DNA of 64,000 bases from Desulfosarcina ovata subsp. ovata (lineage in GTDB: Bacteria; Desulfobacterota; Desulfobacteria; Desulfobacterales; Desulfosarcinaceae): positions 6,419,724-6,483,723 of the forward strand of contig NZ_AP021879.1 of assembly GCF_009689005.1 (NCBI RefSeq). Direction: 5' to 3'. The stretch's first letter is position 1; each line of letters opens with the position of its first letter. Of the stretch, positions 26,387-35,531 are shown piece by piece. The position numbers and the translations under genes were made by a program. The notes under the pieces were generated by a model. The model searched no databases, had not been told where the DNA came from, and saw only the letters and a list, made by a program, of their open reading frames with translations.

Positions 26387-29300
26387 TTACCGTCTCTTCA
26401 TCCCCTTCCAAAAGCCGCGCCCGATAACGGCTACGATGGCGACCACGAGCAGCACCGCGGCCAGGGACGCCCCGGATGAGGAAATCTCCGTCGCCTTCTC
26501 CTCTTTCTTCTCCTTCAACTCATAGCCCTTGACCTCCTCTGCCTTTTGTGTGCCGGCTTCGCCAGCGGCTTCATCCGGCGCCTTGGCGCTTTTGGTTTCC
26601 TTGGTTTCCGCCTTTTTGACCCATTCCGGAGTTCGTACATCCTTGCCGGTGGCCAGCTTGACCTGTTGCTGAAATTTCAGCATGGTGGCCGGCGAGACCA
26701 AACCCGGCACGGAGAGGATATTGGCGGCGAACTGGTTCATGGCGATGTTGTTGCAGGTGTGCTCGCAGCAGGCCATGCCCTGGCGGGCCACCGATTCCAC
26801 ATAGTCCACGGCGACCTTGCGGAGCATTTGCTCATCGAATTTCTGATATTCCTTTCTCTCCACTTCCATGATCCTGGCCGTGATGGACTGCAGGGCGTGC
26901 GGGCTGTTCTTTTCGAAGAACTCCTTGAGCTTCATCCCGTACTTGTCCGCCACATAGACCTGATAGGTCTGCTCCCACATCTCCTTGGACACTTCGTCCG
27001 GCGTGACCACCTGCCAGCCCCAGAGGTTTTCGGCGAATTTGGCCATCTCGCGGGCACCCGAATAGCCGTTTTTTTGCATGCCTTCGATCCATTTGGGGTT
27101 GAAATTCCGGGCGCGGACCTCAAGGCCCAGAGCTTTTGCGAAATCGACCATCTTGGGGTCCGAGGGGTTTTTGGCATCCGCGATAAACAGATCCGGAGTC
27201 TCGCCGGAAACGTTTCTCACCGCCATGGCCAACCCGCCCATGTATTGATACACGTCGTCATTGTCCACCACTCCGAAAAGATTGGTGGAGCGGCTGTGGA
27301 CCACCATGTCGGTTCCCTTCAGCGCCTGTTTGAAGGCATCCTGGGATTTCTTCCCCCACACGTTGCGGCCGTAGGCATAATTCATGCGGTTGATATAAAG
27401 ATCCGCCAGCTTGTCATCCTTTTCCCAGGTGCCGCTGGCCGGTATGGCCTCGTTCAGTCCCGTGCCGTATCCCTGATTGGGAGCACCGAAGATACGGAAG
27501 CGGGCATATTCCGCAGCCTCCTTTTCCGTATAGCCCTGTTCCTTGAAGACCTGTTCGGTTTCCAGGGTATGCAGGCGAACGAAGTTCTCGTATTTCTCAT
27601 CTTCCGCCTTGATGATCATCTGCACGGCATCGTCGATCAGACCGATCTGGATGGGAAAGACATCCCGGTACAGGCCGGAGGCGGAGACCAGGATATCGAT
27701 GCGGGGCCGTTTCAGCTCTGATTCCGGGATCAGTTCCACGCCCTTCACATAGCCCCGGCCATCCCAGATCGGCCTGGCGCCCATCAGGTAAAGGGCCTTC
27801 GACTCCATCACGCCGTGATGCCGCAGGGTCTCCGTAGCCCACAACACCAGGGCGGTTTTGTGCGGATAGCGTCCGTTCTTCTTCAGATAGCCTTGGATCA
27901 GATCGTCAGCCAGTTTTTTGCCGACCTTCCAGGCTGCCTGGGTGGGCACCTTCTCCGGGTTGAAGCCGTAAAAATTCCTGCCCGTGGGCAGGGCTTCGGG
28001 ATCACGGATCGGATCATTGCCCGGACCGGGCAGGACATAGCCCGCGTTCAGAGCATTCAGGATACTTTTAATCTCCTGGTCGCACTGGCCGAGGCTTGTC
28101 GCATACCCGATGCCCCGTTGGATGATTTGCTTCAGCCAGACCTTTTGCCTGGGTGATGCCGCGGCATAGTGTTTCCCCAGGCTTTCGCTAAATATTTTCT
28201 CCAGGGGCGTTTTCTCCAAAATCGCCTTTGACAGCAACACCTCGCTGACCGTATCGATGGCTTCCATCTCCTTGATGTATTTGCCCGGTTTTTGCTTCAT
28301 TTTCTTCAGGTCGAGCTTCTGAATTCCGGCAACGATTTCATCCAGGGCCGGAATGTCGGTTTCGACAGCCAGCATGGCCATCACCATGCTGACAAGGCTT
28401 TCGCCGGTCAGGGGAACCCCCAGGGTATGCAGGCCGTAAGGCATGCTCGCGCTTCTGATTTCGGCGAGATAGTCGTGCAGGACGTCAAGCAGCTCATCGA
28501 AATGATCCTTGTTCAGTTCCACGCCGATATCCTTGCCGATGCCAAGCGTATCCGTCAGTTGCAGGATTTCCTCCTGGTATTTCTCCGCCACGGCCGGCGT
28601 CTGGTCCTTGGCCTGTTCGTAAAGGGGAATCAGCTCGTTGATTTTGGCGTACTCCTTGTAAAGACCGGACATCCTGATGCCCGGAATCATGTGGTCGACG
28701 ATCACCCCGTACCCGCGCCGCTTGGCTTGGGTGCCTTCGCCCACGTCATCCATGAGATAGGGGTAGATATCCGGGATATCCTGCATGAGTACATCAGGCG
28801 CGCAGGTTTCGCTCAGGCCCGCCTGTTTGCCCGGCGTCCACTCCAGGGTGCCGTGTTTTCCGAAATGAATTACTGCGTCGGTGTTGAATGCGTGCTTCAG
28901 CCAGAGATAAAAGGCCAGATACTGGTGATGGGGAGGCAGGGTGATGTCATGGTAGAGATGATCCGCCTCCTCGAGCCAGCCGCGCGTGGGCTGGGGACCT
29001 ATGAACAGGTTGCCCAAAATCAGCCCCGGAATGATGATGTACTTCTCTTGCTTTGCCTTGTCTCCCCAGGTCATGAGCGTGGTCTGGTCGACCGTGCCCC
29101 ATTTCTCCTCGACGCCGGTCCGGAAAGCCTGGGGAAGCTCATTGTACCACTTTTTATAATCCGCTACCGGAATCATCACAAGCTTGCCGGTGTCAACCAT
29201 TTTCTTCAGCTCTCCGGGCGCCTTGGTGCTGATGTTGCGCCCCTGCATCATGATCATCTCCTTGAGCGTCTCTTGGGTCAGGGAAACATTTTCTCCCAGG

Positions 29301-30574
29301 TTGTATCCCGCTTTACCAAGGGAATCCAAAAGAACCTTCAGACTGGCGAAAAGATCGAGGTAGCTGGCCCCCAGGTTCTGCTTGCCGGTGTGGTGATTGT
29401 AGTAAAGCACGGCAATTTTCTTTTGGTCGTTGGCAAGGTGCTTCAACCTTAGCCAGGCCTTTGTCCGTTTGACCACTTTCTCGATCCGCTCGGCCACGGG
29501 GACTCGCTCCGTGATTTTCATGCCGGTCCTCTCATCGAAAAAGATTCGTTTGCCGCCCACGACCGTCGGTTCGATGAGCCCGCTCATCTCCGGGAGAAAG
29601 ATCTGGGAAGCCAGCTGGACTGGGGTGATGCCTTGGGGTTTTTTTTCCCATTCCGTCACCTCGTTGTAGAGTGAAATCGCCCTGATCACCGGGATATTGG
29701 CATTCTCCAAAAGCGCCACCGATTTTTCCTTGGGATGGGAGAACATCAGCGAGACCACGATATCGATCTGGGGCACGCCGTCTTTCAGGAAATAATGTTG
29801 AAACATCTTCGCCGCCGGGTAGCCGATGGCGCAGATCACATTGATCCCTTCCTTTTCGAGTTGCCGGATGATGGCGTCCTCGATCTTGTTGTCGCCGACC
29901 TTCAGGGTGTTGTAGGCCAAAAGCCCGGCCCAGGCGGCATCCTTGAGATGTCCAGCTTCCCGATACCACTTATGGTACTCCTCAAGCGAGTCGAAGATCT
30001 TTGAGCCGGGGGCATCCGGATGGTAAATTCCCTCCAGGGGTGTTTCAACGGGCGGCTCGACGGCGATATCCGCCATGCCGGAAAGCTCGTTCAGCAGGCA
30101 GGCGATCAGGCGCTTCACATTTTCCGGTCCGCCATGGTGCCAGTACACCTCCATGTTTGGATGGGCGGAGAGGTCGACATTGTAATACCCCTTGGCCCGG
30201 AAGATATCGTATCCGCCTATCCCGATCACTTTGGCGCCCCTGGCCCTGGCCAGCTTCAAGGGATTTTCCAGGTCGAGCATGACCTTGTAGCCGATATGAT
30301 AGAGGAAAATAATATCCGGCACGGTCATATCGGGCTCGACCGTCTTCTCCTCCAGATCCTTGCCGGGGTAGACGACGATGTTTACTTTTTCAGCCAATGC
30401 AGGATATGCTTTGTCGAACGCCGATATCCCTTCCGCCATGACCTTGGTGGATGTTTCGGGGATGATGAAAGCAATTGTCGTTGGGGGTGATGCACCGGCG
30501 CTCACCGGAAGCAGCAACAGCGTGATAATGCAGATAGATATAAAAAATTCGATGATGCGCTTTTCAATCTTCAT
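26387..30574 (-). CDS. HmuS/CobN-like extracytoplasmic chelatase, full length (copy B)
   Basis: 1395 residues of the CobN/BchH superfamily, whose members insert or remove metals from tetrapyrroles. Unlike cytoplasmic CobN it has a signal peptide (about 1-28, ending VSAGA), a Lys/Glu-rich linker near 1340, and a C-terminal anchor helix (ASLAAVLLVVAIVAVIGRGF), so it should face the periplasm. Core motifs include VIHFGKHGTLEWTPGKQ near 600 and RPRIDILVSASGLYRDVFP near 965. Downstream genes encode DUF2149, TolQ-like and DUF2162 proteins, the same companions as HmuV, HmuU and HmuT of Bacteroides heme-uptake loci. That makes an HmuS-type role (metal removal from imported heme or a related tetrapyrrole) the best guess; a cobalt or corrinoid role is the alternative. 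Confidence 0.87.
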   Translation of the reverse strand: MKIEKRIIEFFISICIITLLLLPVSAGASPPTTIAFIIPETSTKVMAEGISAFDKAYPALAEKVNIVVYPGKDLEEKTVEPDMTVPDIIFLYHIGYKVMLDLENPLKLARARGAKVIGIGGYDIFRAKGYYNVDLSAHPNMEVYWHHGGPENVKRLIACLLNELSGMADIAVEPPVETPLEGIYHPDAPGSKIFDSLEEYHKWYREAGHLKDAAWAGLLAYNTLKVGDNKIEDAIIRQLEKEGINVICAIGYPAAKMFQHYFLKDGVPQIDIVVSLMFSHPKEKSVALLENANIPVIRAISLYNEVTEWEKKPQGITPVQLASQIFLPEMSGLIEPTVVGGKRIFFDERTGMKITERVPVAERIEKVVKRTKAWLRLKHLANDQKKIAVLYYNHHTGKQNLGASYLDLFASLKVLLDSLGKAGYNLGENVSLTQETLKEMIMMQGRNISTKAPGELKKMVDTGKLVMIPVADYKKWYNELPQAFRTGVEEKWGTVDQTTLMTWGDKAKQEKYIIIPGLILGNLFIGPQPTRGWLEEADHLYHDITLPPHHQYLAFYLWLKHAFNTDAVIHFGKHGTLEWTPGKQAGLSETCAPDVLMQDIPDIYPYLMDDVGEGTQAKRRGYGVIVDHMIPGIRMSGLYKEYAKINELIPLYEQAKDQTPAVAEKYQEEILQLTDTLGIGKDIGVELNKDHFDELLDVLHDYLAEIRSASMPYGLHTLGVPLTGESLVSMVMAMLAVETDIPALDEIVAGIQKLDLKKMKQKPGKYIKEMEAIDTVSEVLLSKAILEKTPLEKIFSESLGKHYAAASPRQKVWLKQIIQRGIGYATSLGQCDQEIKSILNALNAGYVLPGPGNDPIRDPEALPTGRNFYGFNPEKVPTQAAWKVGKKLADDLIQGYLKKNGRYPHKTALVLWATETLRHHGVMESKALYLMGARPIWDGRGYVKGVELIPESELKRPRIDILVSASGLYRDVFPIQIGLIDDAVQMIIKAEDEKYENFVRLHTLETEQVFKEQGYTEKEAAEYARFRIFGAPNQGYGTGLNEAIPASGTWEKDDKLADLYINRMNYAYGRNVWGKKSQDAFKQALKGTDMVVHSRSTNLFGVVDNDDVYQYMGGLAMAVRNVSGETPDLFIADAKNPSDPKMVDFAKALGLEVRARNFNPKWIEGMQKNGYSGAREMAKFAENLWGWQVVTPDEVSKEMWEQTYQVYVADKYGMKLKEFFEKNSPHALQSITARIMEVERKEYQKFDEQMLRKVAVDYVESVARQGMACCEHTCNNIAMNQFAANILSVPGLVSPATMLKFQQQVKLATGKDVRTPEWVKKAETKETKSAKAPDEAAGEAGTQKAEEVKGYELKEKKEEKATEISSSGASLAAVLLVVAIVAVIGRGFWKGMKRR

Positions 30575-30620
30575 GTCGGTTCCTCTTTTTGTGCTTGGTT
30601 CTAACTTTGCCTACGTAACC

Positions 30621-30686
30621 CTCGTTGCCATGCTCTGCGTGGGAACATTTGGCCCTGTACGTTCCCACGCAGAGCATGGCAACGAG
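30621..30686. repeat. 26-bp perfect inverted repeat (hairpin)
   Basis: CTCGTTGCCATGCTCTGCGT and the next six bases pair perfectly with 30661-30686 around a 14-nt loop. It lies between hmuS-like copy B and the DUF2149 gene, so it could attenuate or stabilise the operon mRNA. The core CCCAYGCAGAGCATG is shared with the palindrome at 5809-5835, suggesting a dispersed repeat family. Confidence 0.75.
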
Positions 30687-30689
30687 AGG

Positions 30690-30761
30690 AATATTCCGAG
30701 GATAAAATTTTTAGTGCAACGCCGATATCGGGAAAATTGGCCATTCGTGGATGGGCACTAA
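30690..30761. repeat. Half of a family-2 palindromic element
   Basis: The stretch from ATATTCCGAGGATAAAA to GGATGGGCACT is an inverted, about 85% match to the left half of the element at 25725-25867. The other half is missing, its place taken by the hairpin at 30621-30686. It ends at the stop codon of the DUF2149 gene. Confidence 0.65.
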
Positions 30762-31127
30762 CTATCTTTCCTCTTCCTCTGGGATGTACACTACCTTGCC
30801 GGTTTTCAGTCGGTAGGCCGTGCCCAGGCGCGTGCCCTGGCCCTGGGCCATCTCCTTGGTCAGCTTCTGAACCTTGATCTCCTTGCCCTTCTTGGTAATG
30901 ATTTCCATCTTGCCCGGCTGGTTGGGGTTCTTGATCATGGTCAGCTCATCGGCGGTGAACAGCTCGTGCAGATGATAGGCGCTGACCATGGCCACCATCA
31001 GGCCCACGGCAAAGACCATGGCCACGTCGAACAGATTGGCCGCCGCGCTCATGGGATCTTCCTGGTGGATGGCACTGGCCGGACGCCGGTTTCTTCTCTT
31101 TTCTCTTGGCGAACGCATCCTTTTCAC
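30762..31127 (-). CDS. DUF2149 membrane protein (HmuV-like)
   Basis: 121 residues with a basic N-terminus and one transmembrane helix (about 33-50, LFDVAMVFAVGLMVAMVSAY), then a soluble periplasmic part. This ExbD/TolR-like topology is typical of DUF2149 proteins, which accompany TolQ-like channel subunits. The start ATG overlaps the TolQ-like gene's stop by 4 bp. In hmu-type loci it is the counterpart of HmuV. It likely works with the TolQ-like protein to use the proton gradient for the TonB-type receptor or the HmuS-like enzyme. Confidence 0.8.
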   Translation of the reverse strand: MKRMRSPREKRRNRRPASAIHQEDPMSAAANLFDVAMVFAVGLMVAMVSAYHLHELFTADELTMIKNPNQPGKMEIITKKGKEIKVQKLTKEMAQGQGTRLGTAYRLKTGKVVYIPEEEER

Positions 31128-31852
31128 CCCCTGCTCATGGGCAGCACGGTGGCCCCCGGTTCCTGGCCGTTGCCAGCGGATTGGGTATGACGGTCAACGT
31201 TCCCAAGGGTCAGATCGACGATATACTCCATATCCCGCATGTCCTGGACATACCACCGCTCCCTGGCGACAGAGATCACGTAGGCCAGCACGCCGATGGT
31301 CAGGCCCGACACGGTTGTGCCGAAAGCGATGATCAAACCATTGGCCATCTGGGTCAAATCACCCTTGGTCAGGGCCAGCAGCGCCGGCCCCATGGGGATC
31401 AGGGTGCCCATCAGGCCCAGCATGGGCCCGATCCGGATCATCACCCGGCTCTTGTCCAAGGCTTCGGATGTCCTGATCTCATACTGCTGAAGCACTTTCT
31501 CGGCCCGGATCTCCAGGTTGTCGCGGCCATCCGCCACCAGCCGAGCAAAATCGCTCAAGAAATCCCGCATCGAGCGGCTTTGGCCGATGGATTCCTCAAG
31601 ATAGTCCTTGACCTTTTCGGCGGCCGCCTCATGCTGGGCCTGCAGGATATTTTTCGAAACCCTACCGGCAAGCTTCTCGCAATGCCGATCCCCGCCGGGA
31701 TGGCGTTTTCGGCGGTAGACAAATTCGGAGACAAAGTTTCCTGAAATGAAAAGCACGGCGACGACGAGAAAAAGCAACAATCCCATGACCGGATAAAGCA
31801 GGGCGTTCATGATTAGGTAATGGGCCGATTGCATTAAACCGAGAATATTCAT
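31124..31852 (-). CDS. MotA/TolQ/ExbB proton-channel family protein (HmuU-like)
   Basis: 242 residues with three transmembrane helices: about 12-40, then a pair near 145-165 and 185-205 after a cytoplasmic loop. The family signature is GPMLGLMGTLIPMGPALLAL followed by GLIIAFGTTVSGLTIGVLAY. ExbB/TolQ proteins form proton-driven motors with ExbD-like partners. It overlaps its neighbours by 4 bp on both sides (DUF2162 before, DUF2149 after), a tightly coupled operon. It would energise transport or metal removal in the HmuS-like system. Confidence 0.87.
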   Translation of the reverse strand: MNILGLMQSAHYLIMNALLYPVMGLLLFLVVAVLFISGNFVSEFVYRRKRHPGGDRHCEKLAGRVSKNILQAQHEAAAEKVKDYLEESIGQSRSMRDFLSDFARLVADGRDNLEIRAEKVLQQYEIRTSEALDKSRVMIRIGPMLGLMGTLIPMGPALLALTKGDLTQMANGLIIAFGTTVSGLTIGVLAYVISVARERWYVQDMRDMEYIVDLTLGNVDRHTQSAGNGQEPGATVLPMSRG

Positions 31853-32595
31853 TTGTTATTCCTCGCTGTTGATGATTGGCTTCGAAGGCCTCTTAAAAAA
31901 CCCAAACTAAAAATCAGGGCGACGATCGCCAGCATGACCGCTGCCTGCCCGAGCGAAAGATCCGCGCCGGAGCCGGCGGCGGTCATGGACAAAAGGGCCT
32001 TGGCCTTGGAATAGACCGGAACCACGATAATCGAGACCACAAAATAAAGACCGGCCATCATCATGATGAAACCGAGCAATACCGGGCCTTGTTTTCCCTT
32101 TGCGCCCTTGCGCATCTGGCCTCTGGCGAGAAAGGCGAGCCCGACGATCACCGCCAGAAAAAGGATCGCCATCATTCCGCCGGCCTTCAAGGGGTCGCTG
32201 CCGGTCAGGGCCACGAAGATGGAACAGCTCATTAGCATGGCCGTGAGACAAACGGGACATGGCAGCATCAGCAGATAACCGACCTTCGATTGTTGCCGCA
32301 GGCGCTCATCGAAGGCCGTTTTCATTGTATAAAGCCCCCATGCCATCAACCCTAGGGAGAGAAAAAAATGCAGGATCACCCCATGGGTCATAAACTTCTG
32401 AAACAGCTCGAAGTAATTTAACGGATTAACGATTTTCAGCAATACCCCCATCGAGAAGGCCAACAGCCCGTATGCCAGAGCCAGGACCACGATCCGGGAA
32501 GTTTTAAGATTGGCCGATCCCGCCACCAGTCCGGCCTTGCCGGCAAAAATGAGGATGGTGAAGCCGATGCCGACGGCCCAGAAGTAAGTAATCAT
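31849..32595 (-). CDS. DUF2162 polytopic membrane protein (HmuT-like)
   Basis: 248 residues with about six to seven hydrophobic segments, annotated in related genomes as a DUF2162 putative transporter. The motif LMLPCPVCLTAMLMSCSIF near residues 108-126, with CPxC plus another Cys inside a membrane segment, suggests metal binding or passage. It is the first intact gene of the operon after the broken receptor gene; its start lies 9 bp from that gene's stop. In hmu-type loci the matching position is HmuT. Iron or another metal released by the HmuS-like protein could be its substrate. Confidence 0.8.
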   Translation of the reverse strand: MITYFWAVGIGFTILIFAGKAGLVAGSANLKTSRIVVLALAYGLLAFSMGVLLKIVNPLNYFELFQKFMTHGVILHFFLSLGLMAWGLYTMKTAFDERLRQQSKVGYLLMLPCPVCLTAMLMSCSIFVALTGSDPLKAGGMMAILFLAVIVGLAFLARGQMRKGAKGKQGPVLLGFIMMMAGLYFVVSIIVVPVYSKAKALLSMTAAGSGADLSLGQAAVMLAIVALIFSLGFLRGLRSQSSTARNNK

Positions 32596-32604
32596 CTCTC
32601 TTCC

Positions 32605-32935
32605 TTAAAAGCTATATTTCGCTCCAACCATCGCGGTAAGCGGCGGATTGGTGGTCGTATAATACTCCTTGTAGTTCTCGTCGGTGAGGTTGTTTATGTA
32701 GCCGAAGACTTCAAGCTCCTTGAAGAGCTTGCGCGAAACCTTCAAATCCACAACCTGGTATCCCTCAAGCCGTTTGTCGTCCGAGTTCTCCAGGTCGCCG
32801 TAGCGCTCACCGACATTGCTCAGGTAAACACCCAGGGTGAAAAGCTCCGGATTGTCGTAAACCACACCGATTTTGGTCATATGCCGAGGGGTGTAAGACA
32901 GCTCGTTGCCTTCGATGGAAGGATCTTCGTCATAG
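32605..32935 (-). pseudogene. 3' part of an interrupted TonB-dependent receptor (HmuR-like)
   Basis: About 109 codons form the last barrel strands of a TonB receptor: YTPRHMTKIGVVYDNPEL, a NLTDENYKEYY segment and the terminal Phe (GAKYSF). The rest of the gene lies at 40989-42414 beyond an 8-kb insertion. Joining the two across one copy of the ATAG duplication restores the frame as STIESY-DEDPS. It is the receptor gene at the head of the hmu-like operon, so the operon's outer-membrane step is broken here. Confidence 0.9.
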
Positions 32936-33021
32936 CCCATCTTTTCCGCTTGAATTTAATATTTACTGTAATTTCTAATAGTTGAGTCATACGCTAAGGC
33001 GTTTATGGCACTACTTATTTT

Positions 33022-33178
33022 TTATACCTCATATTTTACCACTTTTCCTGGACTATGAGGCACACCCAGTGCATCATAAATTTTTAGTTGACGAGACTCT
33101 GCTTTTGTGCTTTTTCTAACATGTATTGTCTCGCCATTTTTACTTCTCATTACTGCTGTTGTTCGATTTTGGCCGTCT
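33022..33178 (-). pseudogene. 3' fragment of the IS1634-family transposase
   Basis: The frame reads ELDGQNRTTAVMRSKNGETI, then HVRKSTKAESRQLKIYDALG and ends KYEV. This is the C-terminal tail of IS1634 transposases. It continues the frame of the large fragment at 39115-40818 once the inner element and one AATTCTTT copy are removed (RKE-LDGQN). Confidence 0.88.
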
Positions 33179-33217
33179 AATTCTTTCGATCTGTGCGGAC
33201 GAAGATATCTTAAATGG

Positions 33218-34498
33218 TCAAGCAGCTAAGCTAAATTTTACTTCCTTATTGCTGAACCAATTGTGATACTCATCGTTGATTTTCAAAGTTGTGATGATAG
33301 CCAGATTGAGAGAGCCTTTCTTCGCCCAACTCATTCCATTCTTCTTTTGGCGATTTGAAACGACGAGGTCGTTCATCTTTTCACCCACATTACTCGAGTT
33401 CCGAAGATTTAACCGTTTGCGCATATCATAGTTGGGAATCGAGGATTTATTCCGACCCAAATAGTCAATGAGCTTTTGAATATGATTCTCATCCTTGATT
33501 TCGGATGCCGGGATGTTTTCAAGATATGATATGGCCTTGTTTGTAAGGCCGTGCCACAACAACGGCATAACCGCGCGAAGCGTTTCATTTCTCAACTTTC
33601 TGCCTTTCATCCCCATGCTCAATTCTTCTTTGAACTTCTTGCATAGATGAAACCAATCAAGAACAATCTGCATATTATTGTACCAACCAAATTGCTTGAC
33701 GATGGCAGCATTTAGCGCCTTATGGCCGTCGGTAAAAATCTGAAGACGTTTGCCGAATAGAAAATTTGACAAAAGAAACGCGATTAGCAACCACAAGCAT
33801 GATTTGGTGCCATCAGCTGCCAATACGTATTTTGGGCCTCCATGTTCAATGTGGCATACGGTATCATGTACATATTTTCGCGTATGCTCAGTGATTTTTG
33901 GGCTTTCTCGTGTACCCTTCTGCCTTTTGGGGGTTACGTCGTCTATGCTTATGTTGACCGTTTGACTGGGTTCTTCGTAAATGACGGGATTATTCAACAG
34001 TTCAATCGGATTATAGTCGAAAGATCCTTTAGAAAGGGCCTTGTGAACTTCATCCATGGGAATTGATATCGGTTCTCCGCCCCTGGGAATATCTGGGTTG
34101 ATACAACATCCGTCAGCGCTGAAGTTGCCATGATTCAAATCATCGGCCTTTTGCTTTAAATGGTCGATCAATTCCCGACCTTCTTTCTGGGTCTGATCAT
34201 GCAATGTGCGATGTGGCGTACCGCCTTCTATTTGGTGCCGTATGAAGTTGAGCCATTTTGATGTTTTCCGGAAGGATCCTTCCGTATTACCCATAATCAT
34301 GGCCCGTTCCTTAAAGCCCGTGGTCAAATAAAACTGATTCGTTCCTAATGGGGCAAATATCGATTGACTACTGTCAAACCGAACGCCATTTTCATCAAAT
34401 GCGAAGTGGGTTTCAAACGCAAAACGCCCCACGGCGCCATCCACCAGATATGGGCTTTCATTTACCTCAATTTGATTAGCCCCACTGAAAGTCAGGAC
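33218..34498 (-). CDS. Transposase orfB, expressed by -1 frameshifting
   Basis: The main catalytic part of the middle-level IS transposase, 408 residues counted from a GTG but open upstream to the slippery run at 34499-34506. The extra upstream residues are VLTFSGANQIEVNESPYLVD. It contains ADGTKSCLW, IFTDGHKALNAAIVKQFG and VLDWFHLCKKFKEELSMGMK, the Asp-rich DDE-type core with the LDWFH motif. It has no good start codon or ribosome-binding site of its own. I infer it is made as an OrfA-OrfB fusion of about 500 residues. Confidence 0.8.
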   Translation of the reverse strand, partial: VLTFSGANQIEVNESPYLVDGAVGRFAFETHFAFDENGVRFDSSQSIFAPLGTNQFYLTTGFKERAMIMGNTEGSFRKTSKWLNFIRHQIEGGTPHRTLHDQTQKEGRELIDHLKQKADDLNHGNFSADGCCINPDIPRGGEPISIPMDEVHKALSKGSFDYNPIELLNNPVIYEEPSQTVNISIDDVTPKRQKGTRESPKITEHTRKYVHDTVCHIEHGGPKYVLAADGTKSCLWLLIAFLLSNFLFGKRLQIFTDGHKALNAAIVKQFGWYNNMQIVLDWFHLCKKFKEELSMGMKGRKLRNETLRAVMPLLWHGLTNKAISYLENIPASEIKDENHIQKLIDYLGRNKSSIPNYDMRKRLNLRNSSNVGEKMNDLVVSNRQKKNGMSWAKKGSLNLAIITTLKINDEYHNWFSNKEVKFSLAA

Positions 34499-34716
34499 TT
34501 TTTTTTAGACACCTTTTCCATGTGTCGTGCTATGGCGGCTCTTATTGCAGGGTATGCCGTATTTAAAATTGCTATTTCGCAGTCGTCTATATTTTCACCG
34601 GCATCAGCGTTTACAGTGTATTGATAACATCCATCTTCCAGTTCAATGGGCTTATCGTCCGTTTCCTCATCACATTCAACCAGGTTCACCATGACTTCGA
34701 TTTTGTATTTGCTCAT
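34492..34716 (-). CDS. Transposase orfA with canonical -1 slippery site
   Basis: 74 residues starting MSKYKIEVMVNLVECDEE, preceded by a purine-rich tract. It ends ...VSKKKS at a TGA. The end reads GTG TCT AAA AAA AAG TCC TGA; A AAA AAG is the classic -1 slip heptamer of dnaX and many IS elements. A -1 shift there enters the orfB frame exactly. Confidence 0.78.
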   Translation of the reverse strand: MSKYKIEVMVNLVECDEETDDKPIELEDGCYQYTVNADAGENIDDCEIAILNTAYPAIRAAIARHMEKVSKKKS

Positions 34717-34845
34717 TGGTAGCCTCCGTCTCGGGGTTTGAGATAGTGATCTACCAAAACATCGCATTTATCTTTAATGATGTTCAGTCAATTCCGAACC
34801 TATTTTCATATCTTAATTTTTGGTTAGCCCTTTGTGCTGTCGTGT

Positions 34846-34886
34846 GCCACGTTTTTTGAGACTGTCATCCCACGTTTCATGAGACC
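34846..34886. repeat. Left-end transposase-binding-type repeats
   Basis: Two 18-bp direct repeats, GCCACGTTTTTTGAGACT and CCCACGTTTCATGAGACC, start 23 bp apart just inside the left end. They match the right-end repeats in the pattern CACGnnnTnnGAGAC. Confidence 0.65.
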
Positions 34887-35059
34887 ATCCAGGTAGCATT
34901 CGATATCGTCACGTTAGCATATATCATATCGACCATAATAAAGACGGATTCAAATGACCAGATGATACAGCCTACCGCGTGGATGGCGTTTCGCCAACTA
35001 TGCAAAAAGCAACTACCGTAAAAAACCGACTTACAACAAGAAGTCAGTATATTTTTCCT

Positions 35060-35518
35060 CTACATATTAGCAAGGCAGAAGCGCAACTCACCCCATGAGC
35101 CTCTGTTAACAACGACGATCTTGGTATTGATGGATCGAATTTCAAGTTTTTTTTCAACGAGTTTACCGGTGTAGATCAGGAAGTTTTTAGCGGAAGTGTA
35201 GGCGATCAGGAGTCTGTAAGGGGTGTTGTCGAACAACAGATCCAAGCGCACCTGGCCGGTACATGGTTCTCTATCGATACATTTCTGGCAGAGTTTTTCC
35301 TGATCATTGATGGGTTTGACGGCATCCAGAGATCGGCAGACAGGGCGTCGGTTCCGGTAGAGCGTTCTGGCGGCGCCGTAATCAAGGATCCGGCAGTCAA
35401 GCGCTGGGATCAGTTTTCTTTTGTCACCCAGATCGATGCCCAGAGGTTTGACGGTGATGTAGCGTGCCATCATGCGCTGTACGATGTCACGCAGGATTTC
35501 GGCTTGCTGCGGGTTCAT
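35060..35518 (-). CDS. Small transposon-encoded protein, function unknown
   Basis: 152 residues, last gene of the transposon operon, starting 13 bp after the ATPase gene with AGGAGAT before its ATG. It has a Cys pattern (LCQKCIDREPCTG near 80-92) that may bind a metal, and a C-terminal half rich in beta-type residues. It has no similarity I recognise to TniQ/TnsD. By position it could serve as a target-selection or accessory protein. Confidence 0.6.
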   Translation of the reverse strand: MNPQQAEILRDIVQRMMARYITVKPLGIDLGDKRKLIPALDCRILDYGAARTLYRNRRPVCRSLDAVKPINDQEKLCQKCIDREPCTGQVRLDLLFDNTPYRLLIAYTSAKNFLIYTGKLVEKKLEIRSINTKIVVVNRGSWGELRFCLANM

Positions 35519-35531
35519 GGCATATCTCCTT

